Below the pieces are notes generated by a model, which was not told the DNA's origin, made no database searches, and saw only the letters and a program-made list of their open reading frames with translations. From Kineosporiaceae bacterium (GTDB lineage: Bacteria > Actinomycetota > Actinomycetes > Actinomycetales > Kineosporiaceae), in NCBI GenBank assembly GCA_016713225.1, contig JADJPO010000011.1, forward strand, positions 310,001 through 374,000: 64,000 bases of DNA. The letters are read 5' to 3'. The translations under genes and the position numbers were made by a program. This document shows, in pieces, positions 17,120 through 25,564 of the stretch (position 1 is its first letter; the number at the start of each line of letters is the position of its first letter).

Positions 17120-19549
17120 GTGACGGGCGACACGACGACGGTGGCGGTGCCCCCCGGCACCGCAACGCCGCGCGGTGCCGGAACGGGGTTGGGACGCCTC
17201 GTCCTGGTCGTCGTCCTCATCCTGCTGCCGCCACTGGTGACCCTCGGATGGTTGCTGCTGGCCCGGTGGTCCCTGCCCTCGGACGGCACCGTCACCGGTC
17301 AGTCGACCCTGGCCTGGACCGGCGGGACGATCATGATCGACGAGATGTACCGAACCCCGAGCTCGCTGCGGGCCGGCGATCGCGTCGCAGCCGTCGACGG
17401 TGTCGCCGTGGCCGAGTTGGCGGTCCATCCGCATCGGGTGCAGCCGCAGGCGGGCCAGACCCTCACGTACACCGTGCTGCGCGCCGACCCGGACGAGACC
17501 CGGGACGACGCGGCGGCGTCCGGTGTGGCCGCACGGCTCGACGTGCCGGTACACCTCGAGCGCTATCCCGTCGGGCGGGGCCTGGCACGCCACCTGCCCC
17601 TGTTCCCGGTGGCCGTCACGATGTACGCGGTGGCGACGTTCGTCGTCATCCGCCGACCGCGCCAGCCCGCCGCCCGTGCCCTGTACGCGCTGGCCACGGT
17701 GTTGCCGCTGACGGTGACCTCCTTCCCGTTGAGCCCGCAGGTGATCGAGGTGGTCTCGGGCGGGCTGTGGCCCTCGATCGTCGGCGACCTCGCCAACTGC
17801 CTGGCCTGGGGCGCCCTGCTGCACTTCGCGCTGGTCTTTCCCGACCCGCTGCCCGTGGTGACCCGACATCGTGGGCTGGTCCCTGTCGCCTACCTGCTGC
17901 CGTTCGGCTACCACCTGGCCCGGCTCGCGGTGACGCCCCCGATGGCGGACCGCTTGGCCGGATTGCGTTCCCTGATCGAGACCTCACAGCCTGCCGCGCA
18001 CATCCAGCCGTTCCTGGTCGCCGCGGCGATGGTGGCCGGTTACCGCGCGGCCCGGGACGACCTGGCGCGCCGCCGGATGCGGTGGGCCTTCGTGACGACG
18101 ATCGCGACCGTGGGGTACCTCGCCCTCGGCCAGGTCCCGGCAAGTCTGTGGGGCAGCCCGGTGATCCCGTGGGACTGGCAGGGCGTCCTGTTCGCCCCCT
18201 TCCCCGTGGCACTCGGGATCGCGGTGTTGCGTTACCGGTTGTTCGACATCGAGATCATCATGCGGCGCTCACTGGTGTTCGGCGCCCTGACGGCGAGCCT
18301 GGCCGGGCTCTACCTGTTGGTGGTCACCGCCCTCGGCCGATTCGAGGCGCTGCCCTCGACGGCGGCACCGTTCATCGCCTCGCTGGCGGTCGCCGGGTTG
18401 TTCGGCCCGTTGCGCACCCAGGCCCGGCGCCTGGTCAGCCGCAGTCTGTTCGGCGACCGCGACGATCCCTACGAGGTGATGAACCGGCTCAGCCGTCGAT
18501 TGGAGGCGACCGCCTCGGCCGACTCGGTGCTCACCACCCTGGTCGAGACCCTCGCCGACACCCTGCGGCTGTCCTACGCCGCGATCCGGTTACGTGGCCC
18601 GGCCGGCTCACCCGCGCGGGACGACGCGGCACCACTCGGCGACCCGCTCGGCGCCCAGGTCGCCCACGGGGTGCGCACCGGGGCCTCGGTGAAGGTGCCG
18701 ATCGTGCACGCCGGCGAGCAGGTGGGCGAGTTGGAGATCGACGCCGGGCTACACCGGGAACCCTTCGGCGTCGCCGATCAGCGGCTGCTCGACGGCTTGG
18801 CCCGCCAGGTCGGGGTGATCTCACAGAACCTGATGTTGGAGAAGCGGTTACGCCAGTCCCTCGAACGTGTGGTGACCGCCCGTGAAGAGGAGCGGCGGCG
18901 CCTGCGCCGCGACCTGCACGATGGGCTCGGGCCCTCACTCGCCGCAGCCGGACTGCAGGTCGATCTCGCGGCGTCCCTGGTCGAGACCGACCCGCAGCGA
19001 GCACGCGAGATCCTCACCGGCCTCGGGGTGGCCCATCGCGAGGCCGTGGCCGGACTGCGACGGCTCGTCGATGGGCTACGGCCCTCGGTGCTGGACCGGC
19101 TCGGCCTCGTGGGCGCACTGCGCGAGGGCGCCGATTCCTTCACCGTGCACGACACCGACACCGACACCGATGCCGACGGCGAGACCGGTGGTGCCGAGAC
19201 CGGTGATACCGAGGCGTGGCTGACGGTCGGGGTGCAGGCGGGTGACATCGGGTCGCTGCCGGCGGCGGTCGAGGTGGCCGCTTACCGGATCGCGCAGGAG
19301 GCACTGGCCAACGCCGCCCGACACTCCGGTGCCCGTCGCTGTGAGGTGCGGCTGTGGCGGGATGCCTCGGCCCTGCTGCTGCAGATCGAGGACGACGGCC
19401 GCGGCCTCGAACCCGGCTACCGCGCCGGCGTGGGGCTGTCGGCGATTCGCGAACGGGCCGGCGAACTCGGCGGCAGCGCCACCATCACCGGAGGCGCTCG
19501 GGGCGGCACCCTGGTCTTCGCCCGGCTGCCGGTACGCGCCGACGCCTGA
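17120..19549 (+). CDS. Membrane sensor histidine kinase (NarL type) with PDZ-like N-terminus and GAF-like domain
   Basis: 809 residues. An N-terminal membrane helix (LVLVVVLILLPPLVTLGWLL, ~27-46) is followed by an extracytoplasmic PDZ-like segment (SSLRAGDRVAAVDGVAVAEL) and several membrane segments between ~155 and 430. A GAF-like region spans ~460-570. The HisKA_3 dimerisation box EEERRRLRRDLHDGLGP has His600. The HATPase domain follows (AYRIAQEALANAARHSGA, EDDGRGL, GVGLSAIRERAGELGG). An acidic insert with DTDTDTDAD lies in the HATPase domain and is encoded by a 6-nt repeat. Starts with GTG. Divergent from the GH1/response-regulator operon; the probable partner of that regulator. Confidence 0.9.
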   Translation: MTGDTTTVAVPPGTATPRGAGTGLGRLVLVVVLILLPPLVTLGWLLLARWSLPSDGTVTGQSTLAWTGGTIMIDEMYRTPSSLRAGDRVAAVDGVAVAELAVHPHRVQPQAGQTLTYTVLRADPDETRDDAAASGVAARLDVPVHLERYPVGRGLARHLPLFPVAVTMYAVATFVVIRRPRQPAARALYALATVLPLTVTSFPLSPQVIEVVSGGLWPSIVGDLANCLAWGALLHFALVFPDPLPVVTRHRGLVPVAYLLPFGYHLARLAVTPPMADRLAGLRSLIETSQPAAHIQPFLVAAAMVAGYRAARDDLARRRMRWAFVTTIATVGYLALGQVPASLWGSPVIPWDWQGVLFAPFPVALGIAVLRYRLFDIEIIMRRSLVFGALTASLAGLYLLVVTALGRFEALPSTAAPFIASLAVAGLFGPLRTQARRLVSRSLFGDRDDPYEVMNRLSRRLEATASADSVLTTLVETLADTLRLSYAAIRLRGPAGSPARDDAAPLGDPLGAQVAHGVRTGASVKVPIVHAGEQVGELEIDAGLHREPFGVADQRLLDGLARQVGVISQNLMLEKRLRQSLERVVTAREEERRRLRRDLHDGLGPSLAAAGLQVDLAASLVETDPQRAREILTGLGVAHREAVAGLRRLVDGLRPSVLDRLGLVGALREGADSFTVHDTDTDTDADGETGGAETGDTEAWLTVGVQAGDIGSLPAAVEVAAYRIAQEALANAARHSGARRCEVRLWRDASALLLQIEDDGRGLEPGYRAGVGLSAIRERAGELGGSATITGGARGGTLVFARLPVRADA

Positions 19550-19553
19550 CCCC

Positions 19554-21740
19554 TCAGCCGATGCTCACCCACGATCGGTCGAGCCCGACGGCCGAGGGCG
19601 CGTTCTCGTGGGCCGAGCCGACCAGCCGGGCGTAGTGCCCGCCCTCGACCAGCAATGACTCGTGGGTGCCGCGCTCGACGATGCGACCGTCCGCCATGAC
19701 CACCACGAGATCGGCGTCGCGCACCGTGGACAGCCGGTGGGCCACCACGATCCGAGTCATCCGCAGCTCGCGCAGAGCGCCCTCGACGGCCGCCTCGGTC
19801 TGGGCGTCGAGGTGGCTGGTGGCCTCGTCCAGCAACAGGATCACCGGCCGGGACAGCAGCGCCCGGGCCAGCGCGAGGCGTTGTCGCTGCCCGCCGGACA
19901 GCCCGGAACCGCCTGGGCCGAGCCGGGTTTCGTAGCCGAGTTGCATCGCGACGACGTCCTCGTGCAGGGCTGCCAGCCGGCAGGCCCGGATCACCTCGTC
20001 CTGACTCGCCTCGGGCCGGGCCAGGCACAGGTTGTCGCGTACCGTGCCCGAGAACAGTCGTGGCTCCTGCGGGACGACGCCGAGTTGGGCTCGTACGGAA
20101 CGCAGATCGAGCCGGTCGAGGTCGAGACCGTCGTAGCTGAGCCGGCCCTCGGTGGGTGAGTACAGCGACACCATCAGACGCACCAGGGTGCTCTTGCCCG
20201 AGCCGGATCGCCCGACCACGGCCACCTTCGCCCCGGCCGGGACGTCGAGGTCGATACCGTCGAGCGCCCACGGAGCGCCTGAGTGATAGCGATACCGCAC
20301 CTGGTGCAGGGCAACGGCCCCGGTCAGGACGGGCGCAGCCGGGCGCGGTTCGGGCTGCTCCGGTTCGGCCTCGATGGCGTCCGCGACGTAGTCCATCGTG
20401 CCGCCGAGCTGAAAGGCGGCGGACACGTGACCGGCCATGCCCACGATGGAGGCCATGGCCGCACCCGCGAGCGCCGACAGCCCCATCGCCTGCCCCGGGC
20501 CGAGGTGCCCGCTCAGCGCTCGCTGACCGGCCAGGCTCAGCAACAACACCGGGGCGGCAATCTGGGTGACGGAGGCCGCCGCGCCCGCGATCGCCCCCAG
20601 CCGCCCCCGCTGCACGGTGACCTTCAGGGCGTCGCGGTATCGCTCGTTCTAGCGCTCCAGGGCCGAGTCCTCGGCACCGGCAACCTTGATCACGTCGATC
20701 GCCGAGAACGTCTCGACCAACGCGGTCGAGGCCTGGCCCCGCAACAGCAGCTCGGAGTGCTGCAGCCGCCGGCTGCGCACCCCGATGTAGGACGACGGGG
20801 CGAGCATCAGGATCGCCAGGCCCACGGCCAGCGCCGCCAGTTGCGCATCGATGGCCAGCACCAGGGCGAGGTAGCCCAGCGCCATCAGGCTGTCGATGGC
20901 CGCCGTCAGCACCCAGACCGACAACGCATCCCGGACGGCGTCCATCGACCCGACCCGACTGATCAGTTCACCGGTGCCGCGTCGCTGGGTGAACGAGTAC
21001 GGCGCCGCGAGCAGCCGGGCCACGGCGGTGCGGGTGAGCCGCAGGCCGAGCCGGTTCTGCACCAGAACCAGCAGCAGGCCGCGGGCCAGGGTCAGCCCCA
21101 GCACCAGCGGCAGCAGCAGCAGGAACCAGCCCCACGGCGTAGGTGACCCGGTGCGGTGCCCGGCGAGCACGTCGACCACTCGAGCCGTGACCAGCGGCCC
21201 GGCCAGGCCGGTCACGGTGATCACCGCAGAGAGCAGCCCCACCATTCCCACCAGCATCCGTTGCCCGCCCAGCAGCCGCGCCAGCAACAACCACGGCGGG
21301 GTGTCCCGCGACGGCAGCGGCTGCGGCGGGGGGCCGGCGACCTCGAAGCCCAGGGCCACCCCGGACCAGTCCTCGGCCAGCTCGGCACGGCGCAGTCGGC
21401 GCCGTCCGATCGCCGGGTCCAGCACCCGGACGCGGCGCCGTCCGACGTGCTCGACGACGACGAAGTGGTTGTCCGACCACGGTGCCACGAACGGGGTGGG
21501 TACCCCGTCCGGTCGATGCCGGTCGGCCTGGACCGCGCGACCGGTGATGCCGTAGGGCAGGCCACCGTCGCGCAGCGCCCGGGCGGTGATCCCGTTGTTG
21601 CCCGGGTCGAGTCGTTGGCGCAGCACCCGCAACGGCACCGGGCGATCCAGCCCGCGAAGGATCATCGCCAGGCACGCCGGACCGCAATCGCTCAGGGTCA
21701 TCTGCCGGACGAACCGCAGCCGGGATCGGCGTCCGATCAC
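19554..21740 (-). pseudogene. C39 peptidase-containing ABC exporter, interrupted by an in-frame TAG
   Basis: The coding sequence runs from a GTG at 21740 (GTGA overlap with the gene before it) to 19554, but a TAG at 20649-20651 stops it after SALER. The frame continues without shift into NERYRDALKVTVQRGRLG. Part 1: C39 peptidase domain with Cys19 in SDCGPACLAMIL, the His in SDNHFVVVEHV and Asp in VRVLDPAIG, then a transmembrane domain. Part 2: rest of the membrane domain and the ATPase, with VVGRSGSGKSTLVRLM, LSGGQRQRLALARALL, VILLLDEATSHLD. Together ~728 residues, normal for peptide exporters that remove double-glycine leaders. It would cleave and export the precursor encoded at 23839-24192. 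Either a one-base nonsense mutation or a read error. Confidence 0.88.
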
Positions 21741-22816
21741 AGCCAGTGCCACTGGATGTCGGCCGTCGCTCGCCGTTGCCGCAACCACTCCTGGACGGCG
21801 GCCCGGCCGGCTGCGGCGTCCAGCTCGGGCCCCGGCGGCATCGGCCGGCGGTCCAGGATCGCCCCCACGAGGTAGCGGCCGTTCACCGGCAACGGACCGG
21901 CGACGACCCCGGTGCGCAGGTCGGGCAGGGCTTCACGCAACGCGACCGGCAGGCTCTCGACCGACCCGTTCAGCTCGGCTCGCTCGAGCTGAACACCCGA
22001 GCCGGCCAGGTCCGAGGCCGTGGCCAGCAGCTGGTCGGGCTCACCCGCCGCGAGCTGCTGGGCGGTCTCGGCGCGAGCGCACCAGACCCACGCCGCGTGC
22101 ACCAGCGGGAAGTCCTCGGGGTGCGCCGCGAGGTGAGCCGGGCCGAGGCGTTCGGCCAAGCGGCGTCGGAACCGGGCGGCGAAGGCGAGGCGGGCGAGGT
22201 GGGCCTCGAAGCTGCTCGGCGTCAGGCCGACCTGGTCCAGCCAGGCCCGGGTCGCCTCGGCGCTGAGCAGACCCAGCCGCCGCCGGTACCCGTCCGCCGC
22301 CGCCTGCACCTCGGCCACGGACAACGGCTCCTGCTCGGTGCGCGCCAGCTCGATCTGCACCAGCCGGTGGTCGATCAACTGGGTGAGCAGGGCGGGCTGG
22401 TGACGTCCGGCGGTCCGCACCGCCAGCAGGACGTCCGGCACGCTCAGGTGGTGATCGTCGTCGATGGTGAGCACGTACCCGGCCGCCCAGTGCGTGGCGT
22501 GGTCCACCGACCACGGCACCCCGTCGTCGGTCTGCAGGCTCAGCGCGACGGTGCCGCCCTCGGGGTCCTCGACCAGCAGGTCGTCGCCGACCTCGGACTG
22601 GCCTGGCGGGGCGTCGATGACGAGCGTCGCCGAGGGGTCGCCGCCCCGTCCGGCCCACTCTCGCACGAGCTCTCGGGCCGCGTCCGCATCGTGACGACCG
22701 CGTGGCAGCGTGCGCAGCAGATCGATGGCCGAGGCGAGCACGTCACCGAAGCGAGCGTCGTCCAGGCCCGGGTCAGCCGGTGCCGGCACGGGCCATGGCG
22801 TCGTCTCGACGGTCAC
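21737..22816 (-). CDS. PpiC-related putative peptide maturation protein (TIGR04500 type)
   Basis: 359 residues. The middle part (about 140-235: ALLTQLIDHRLVQIELARTE, VAEVQAAADGYRRRLGLLS, FEAHLARLAFAARFRRRLAE) has the helical layout of the chaperone part of SurA/PpiC prolyl isomerases. From memory this matches the TIGR04500 family, which occurs with MvdD-like ATP-grasp ligases in ribosomal peptide clusters. A chaperone or peptide-binding role in maturation is inferred. It overlaps the 3' end of the ATP-grasp gene by 44 nt and its TGA overlaps the exporter GTG, so the operon is tightly coupled. The frame is intact. Confidence 0.72.
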   Translation of the reverse strand: MTVETTPWPVPAPADPGLDDARFGDVLASAIDLLRTLPRGRHDADAARELVREWAGRGGDPSATLVIDAPPGQSEVGDDLLVEDPEGGTVALSLQTDDGVPWSVDHATHWAAGYVLTIDDDHHLSVPDVLLAVRTAGRHQPALLTQLIDHRLVQIELARTEQEPLSVAEVQAAADGYRRRLGLLSAEATRAWLDQVGLTPSSFEAHLARLAFAARFRRRLAERLGPAHLAAHPEDFPLVHAAWVWCARAETAQQLAAGEPDQLLATASDLAGSGVQLERAELNGSVESLPVALREALPDLRTGVVAGPLPVNGRYLVGAILDRRPMPPGPELDAAAGRAAVQEWLRQRRATADIQWHWL

Positions 22817-23820
22817 CGCGGTCTCCCTTCGTGGTGGCGGTTCGTGGCAGTGGATCGGCCTCGCTCGCTGCCAGCCAGCGCGCGACCGCCGAGGCGATCG
22901 GCAGGCCGGCCGCGTGTTGCCAGCCCCACTCGCCGTGCACGTTGAGCTCGAGGAAGACGTACTCCCCGGCCGGGGTGAGGATCAGGTCGATCGACCCCGA
23001 GACCAGCCCGTAGCCGGTGACCAGGTCGAGGCAGCGCTGCGCCACCTCCGGGGGCCAGTTGGTGCGGCCGGTGGACGTCGCGCACGCCGGTGTAGTGCCG
23101 CCAGTCGTCCGCGGTCAGCCGGCTGGCCTGGGAGGCGACCTCGGTGCTCAGCACCTGATCGCCCACCACGATGGCGCGCACCTCGACGGCCTTGGGGACC
23201 GCCGGTTGCAGGATCGCGGGCGCGTCCGCCAGTCGGTGCCGGCGGGCCAGATCCCGACGACGCACCCGGCTGGCGTAGGCGACGTGCAGCTCACCACCGC
23301 GCTGGGCATCGCGCGGGTCGAAGCCCTTGGTGATCAGCGCGCCGTCCGCGTGGTGCCAGGCCGGCACCACCACCTGCGGGTCGTTGCCGAACCAGGTGTC
23401 CGGCACGGTGAACCCCACCTCGACCGCCCGCAGCAGTTGCAGCACCTTGTCATCGGCCGGGCCGGCCGACGCCGGTGGACCCGGAAACCACCTGGCGGGC
23501 AGGGTGTTCCACAGTCCGTCCAGCAGCGCCCGGCTGGCCCGGAGACCGAATTCGCCGTGCCCGCCGGCAGACGTCGCCGGACGCAACGACCGCGCCGAGG
23601 GGCGCCGCGCCCACACGGTGCTCACCGCACTGAGATCGTGGACGCCGTCCGGCGTGCGCAGCCGCCAGGCCGGCTCACCGTCGACGATCGAGACGGTGAG
23701 CCGGTCGTCGCGGGGCAACCGGCCGCTGTCCCAGACCAGGATCCGATGCCCGGCCCGGCGCAGGGCCGGCAGCACGTACTCGACGGTGGTGTCGCTCGAC
23801 TCGGTGATGACGAGGATCAC
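22773..23820 (-). pseudogene. ATP-grasp peptide ligase (MvdC/MvdD-like), frameshifted
   Basis: The frame starts at 23820 with MILVITESSDTTVEYVLPAL and keeps ATP-grasp character (ADDKVLQLLRAVEVGFTVPD, ALITKGFDPRDAQ, AILQPAVPKAVEVRAIVVGD) up to VRDVHR near 23070. There one extra (or two missing) bases move it out of frame. The correct C-terminus continues in another frame to 22773: TNWPPEVAQRCLDLV, GSIDLILTPAGEYVFLELN, with the metal-binding ELN. The full protein would be ~349 residues, usual for RiPP ATP-grasp ligases that form ester or amide cross-links between side chains. As read here it would lack the catalytic end. The ATG stop/start context shows it is the first maturation gene after the precursor. 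Confidence 0.82.
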
Positions 23821-23838
23821 GTGAGTGGCTCGGCTGCC

Positions 23839-24192
23839 TCAGTTGGCGAAGAAGTCGCGGCCGACGCCACTGTCGGGCGTGGTCGTGGCGGCCAACGAGA
23901 GGCTGCAGGTCGGGATCGGTGTGTTCCAGTAGTCGCCCTGGTACACGCGGAAGGGCTCGGTGCGCGGGTTCACCTCGCACATCGGCAGCGAGCCCCCCAT
24001 GAGCGTGCCGCCGTCCGGTGAGCCACCGCCGTCCAGGCCGAACCCGACCGAGGTGACGTCCCAGTCGAACAGGCTCACCGGCGGACTGGTGTTGTCGTCG
24101 ACCATGCCCCCGACGATCAGGTCGAGCTGATCGTCGGCGAGTTCCGGCAGCGCATCGGTCAGGTCGGTGATGCGGATGCGTGGCTGTCCCAC
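23839..24192 (-). CDS. RiPP precursor peptide with double-glycine leader
   Basis: 117 residues from the GTG at 24192, which has GGGAGG 6 nt upstream. The leader (1-29) ends DALPELADDQLDLIVGG: a hydrophobic pattern Leu-Leu-Leu/Ile and a GG at 28-29, the cut site expected for the C39 peptidase of the exporter gene. The predicted core (30-117) is 88 residues, rich in Asp, Thr, Ser and Gly, has only two Cys (in SLPMCEVNP and TPIPTCSLS), several aromatic residues (LFDWDV, RVYQGDYW) and ends GRDFFAN. It is first in the minus-strand operon, 18 nt before the ligase gene. With an ATP-grasp ligase, a graspetide-type product cross-linked through Asp/Glu and Ser/Thr/Lys is inferred. I recognise no known core family. 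Confidence 0.75.
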   Translation of the reverse strand: MGQPRIRITDLTDALPELADDQLDLIVGGMVDDNTSPPVSLFDWDVTSVGFGLDGGGSPDGGTLMGGSLPMCEVNPRTEPFRVYQGDYWNTPIPTCSLSLAATTTPDSGVGRDFFAN

Positions 24193-24442
24193 GGTGGTCC
24201 TCCCAGCGCGTCGTGTGTCCCCGAGTCGGAGCGGTGAGTGTGCCTCCGACGACGGCACCGAACGTAGGAGGGCGCCTGGACCCCGGGTGAGGGGCGACGG
24301 CCCCGATCCGGTCACCGACCGGCCCGGGCGTCCCCGGGACCGCTGTCCCGTCGCGCGTGGGAGTGCGTGGGACCACCACCCCCGGCGGATCCGGGCTGTG
24401 GACAACGGCTTCGACGCCCCGTCGGGCTGCCAGGCTGGCCTC

Positions 24443-25564
24443 ATGGCGTGGCAGATCAAACCCGGGTTGCGCCAGGTGTGGCGTGGCCCGGGCACGGTGC
24501 AGATCGGGCTGGACCCCCGGTGGGGCACGGTGCTCGACGGGCTCACCGCTGCCGACGCGACGCTGCTGGAGGCGCTGGCCGAGGGCCGATCGCTCGATCC
24601 CCGCGCCCGAGGGCCGGTGGCCGAGCGCGAGGCCGAGCTGGCGGCCCTGCTCACCGAGGCCGGCGTGGCGCTCACCCAGCGCACCGATCGGGTCTGGTTG
24701 GGCGAGGTGGGTCGCCACCTCGACCGCCTCGCCCCGGACGCCGCGGCCTGGTCGCTGCTGCCGCAGGCCGGCGGCGGCCCGAACCACGACGACGGCTGGC
24801 ACCGATTGGCCGCCCGGGGACGGCGCACGGTACGCATCGTGGGCGCCGGCCGGATCGGCACCGCTCTGGCGACCACGCTGGCCGCTGCCGGGGTGGGCCA
24901 CCTGGACCTGGTCGATCCGGCGCCGGTGAGCGCGGCCGATGTGACACCGGCCGGCGCCGGGCCGGCCGACCTCGGCAGCGCCCGTGAGCGGGCCGCCCGG
25001 CGCGCCATCCGCCGAGTGGTCGGCGAGGATCGTGCCGCGGCGCGCGACGTCGTCCCCGATCTCGTGGTGCTCGTCGAGCCGGACGCCGCGGACGCCGTGG
25101 CGGCTCAGCACCTGGTGGCGCGCGACGTCCATCACCTGTCGATCGTGATCCGCGAGGGCACCGTCATCGTCGGCCCGCTGGTGATGCCCGGGAGCTCGGC
25201 CTGCCTGCGCTGCCTGGACCTGCATCGCAGCGATCGTGACCCGGCGTGGCCGCGTGTCCTGGCGCAGCTGCTCTCGGCCCGGACCGCGCGAGGCACGTCG
25301 CGGGGTCGGGCCACCCTCGCCGAAGAGACCGCCTGCGCCCAGCTGGCGGCCTCGCTGGCCTGCCTGCAGGTGCTCGCAGACCTCGACACGCTGCACCTCG
25401 ACAGCAGCCTCGCCGAGGCTGCCCGGGTACCCGCCTCGGCATCGGCCACGCTCGAGGTCGAGCTGCCGGACGGCTTGATCTCCCGCCGGGAATGGCCCCT
25501 GCACCACGCCTGTGGCTGCCATGCGCTGCCCTCGGCGGGCGGAACGGCGACAATGGGCCGGTGA
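24443..25564 (+). CDS. ThiF-fold zinc protein, TOMM leader-binding-like (Rv3196 type)
   Basis: 373 residues. A short N-terminal winged-helix-like region (FxW-type, QIKPGLRQVWRGPGTVQIGL) is followed by a ThiF/Rossmann core, RTVRIVGAGRIGTALATTLA (about 128-147), and a zinc site from SSACLRCLDLHRSDRDPAW with the second pair in HHACGCHALP at the C-terminus. It lacks the Arg/Asp residues of an active adenylating enzyme as far as can be seen. Related proteins bind leader peptides for YcaO cyclodehydratases. In actinobacteria the gene also occurs alone beside the ABC1 kinase, as here, so linkage to the divergent RiPP operon may be chance. The TGA overlaps the next GTG. Confidence 0.78.
   Translation: MAWQIKPGLRQVWRGPGTVQIGLDPRWGTVLDGLTAADATLLEALAEGRSLDPRARGPVAEREAELAALLTEAGVALTQRTDRVWLGEVGRHLDRLAPDAAAWSLLPQAGGGPNHDDGWHRLAARGRRTVRIVGAGRIGTALATTLAAAGVGHLDLVDPAPVSAADVTPAGAGPADLGSARERAARRAIRRVVGEDRAAARDVVPDLVVLVEPDAADAVAAQHLVARDVHHLSIVIREGTVIVGPLVMPGSSACLRCLDLHRSDRDPAWPRVLAQLLSARTARGTSRGRATLAEETACAQLAASLACLQVLADLDTLHLDSSLAEAARVPASASATLEVELPDGLISRREWPLHHACGCHALPSAGGTATMGR

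Noticed and set aside
16825..18885. 686-codon plus-strand frame overlapping the GH1 and histidine kinase genes
   Set aside because: Arg/Pro/Gly-rich shadow frame; overlaps two supported genes in other frames.
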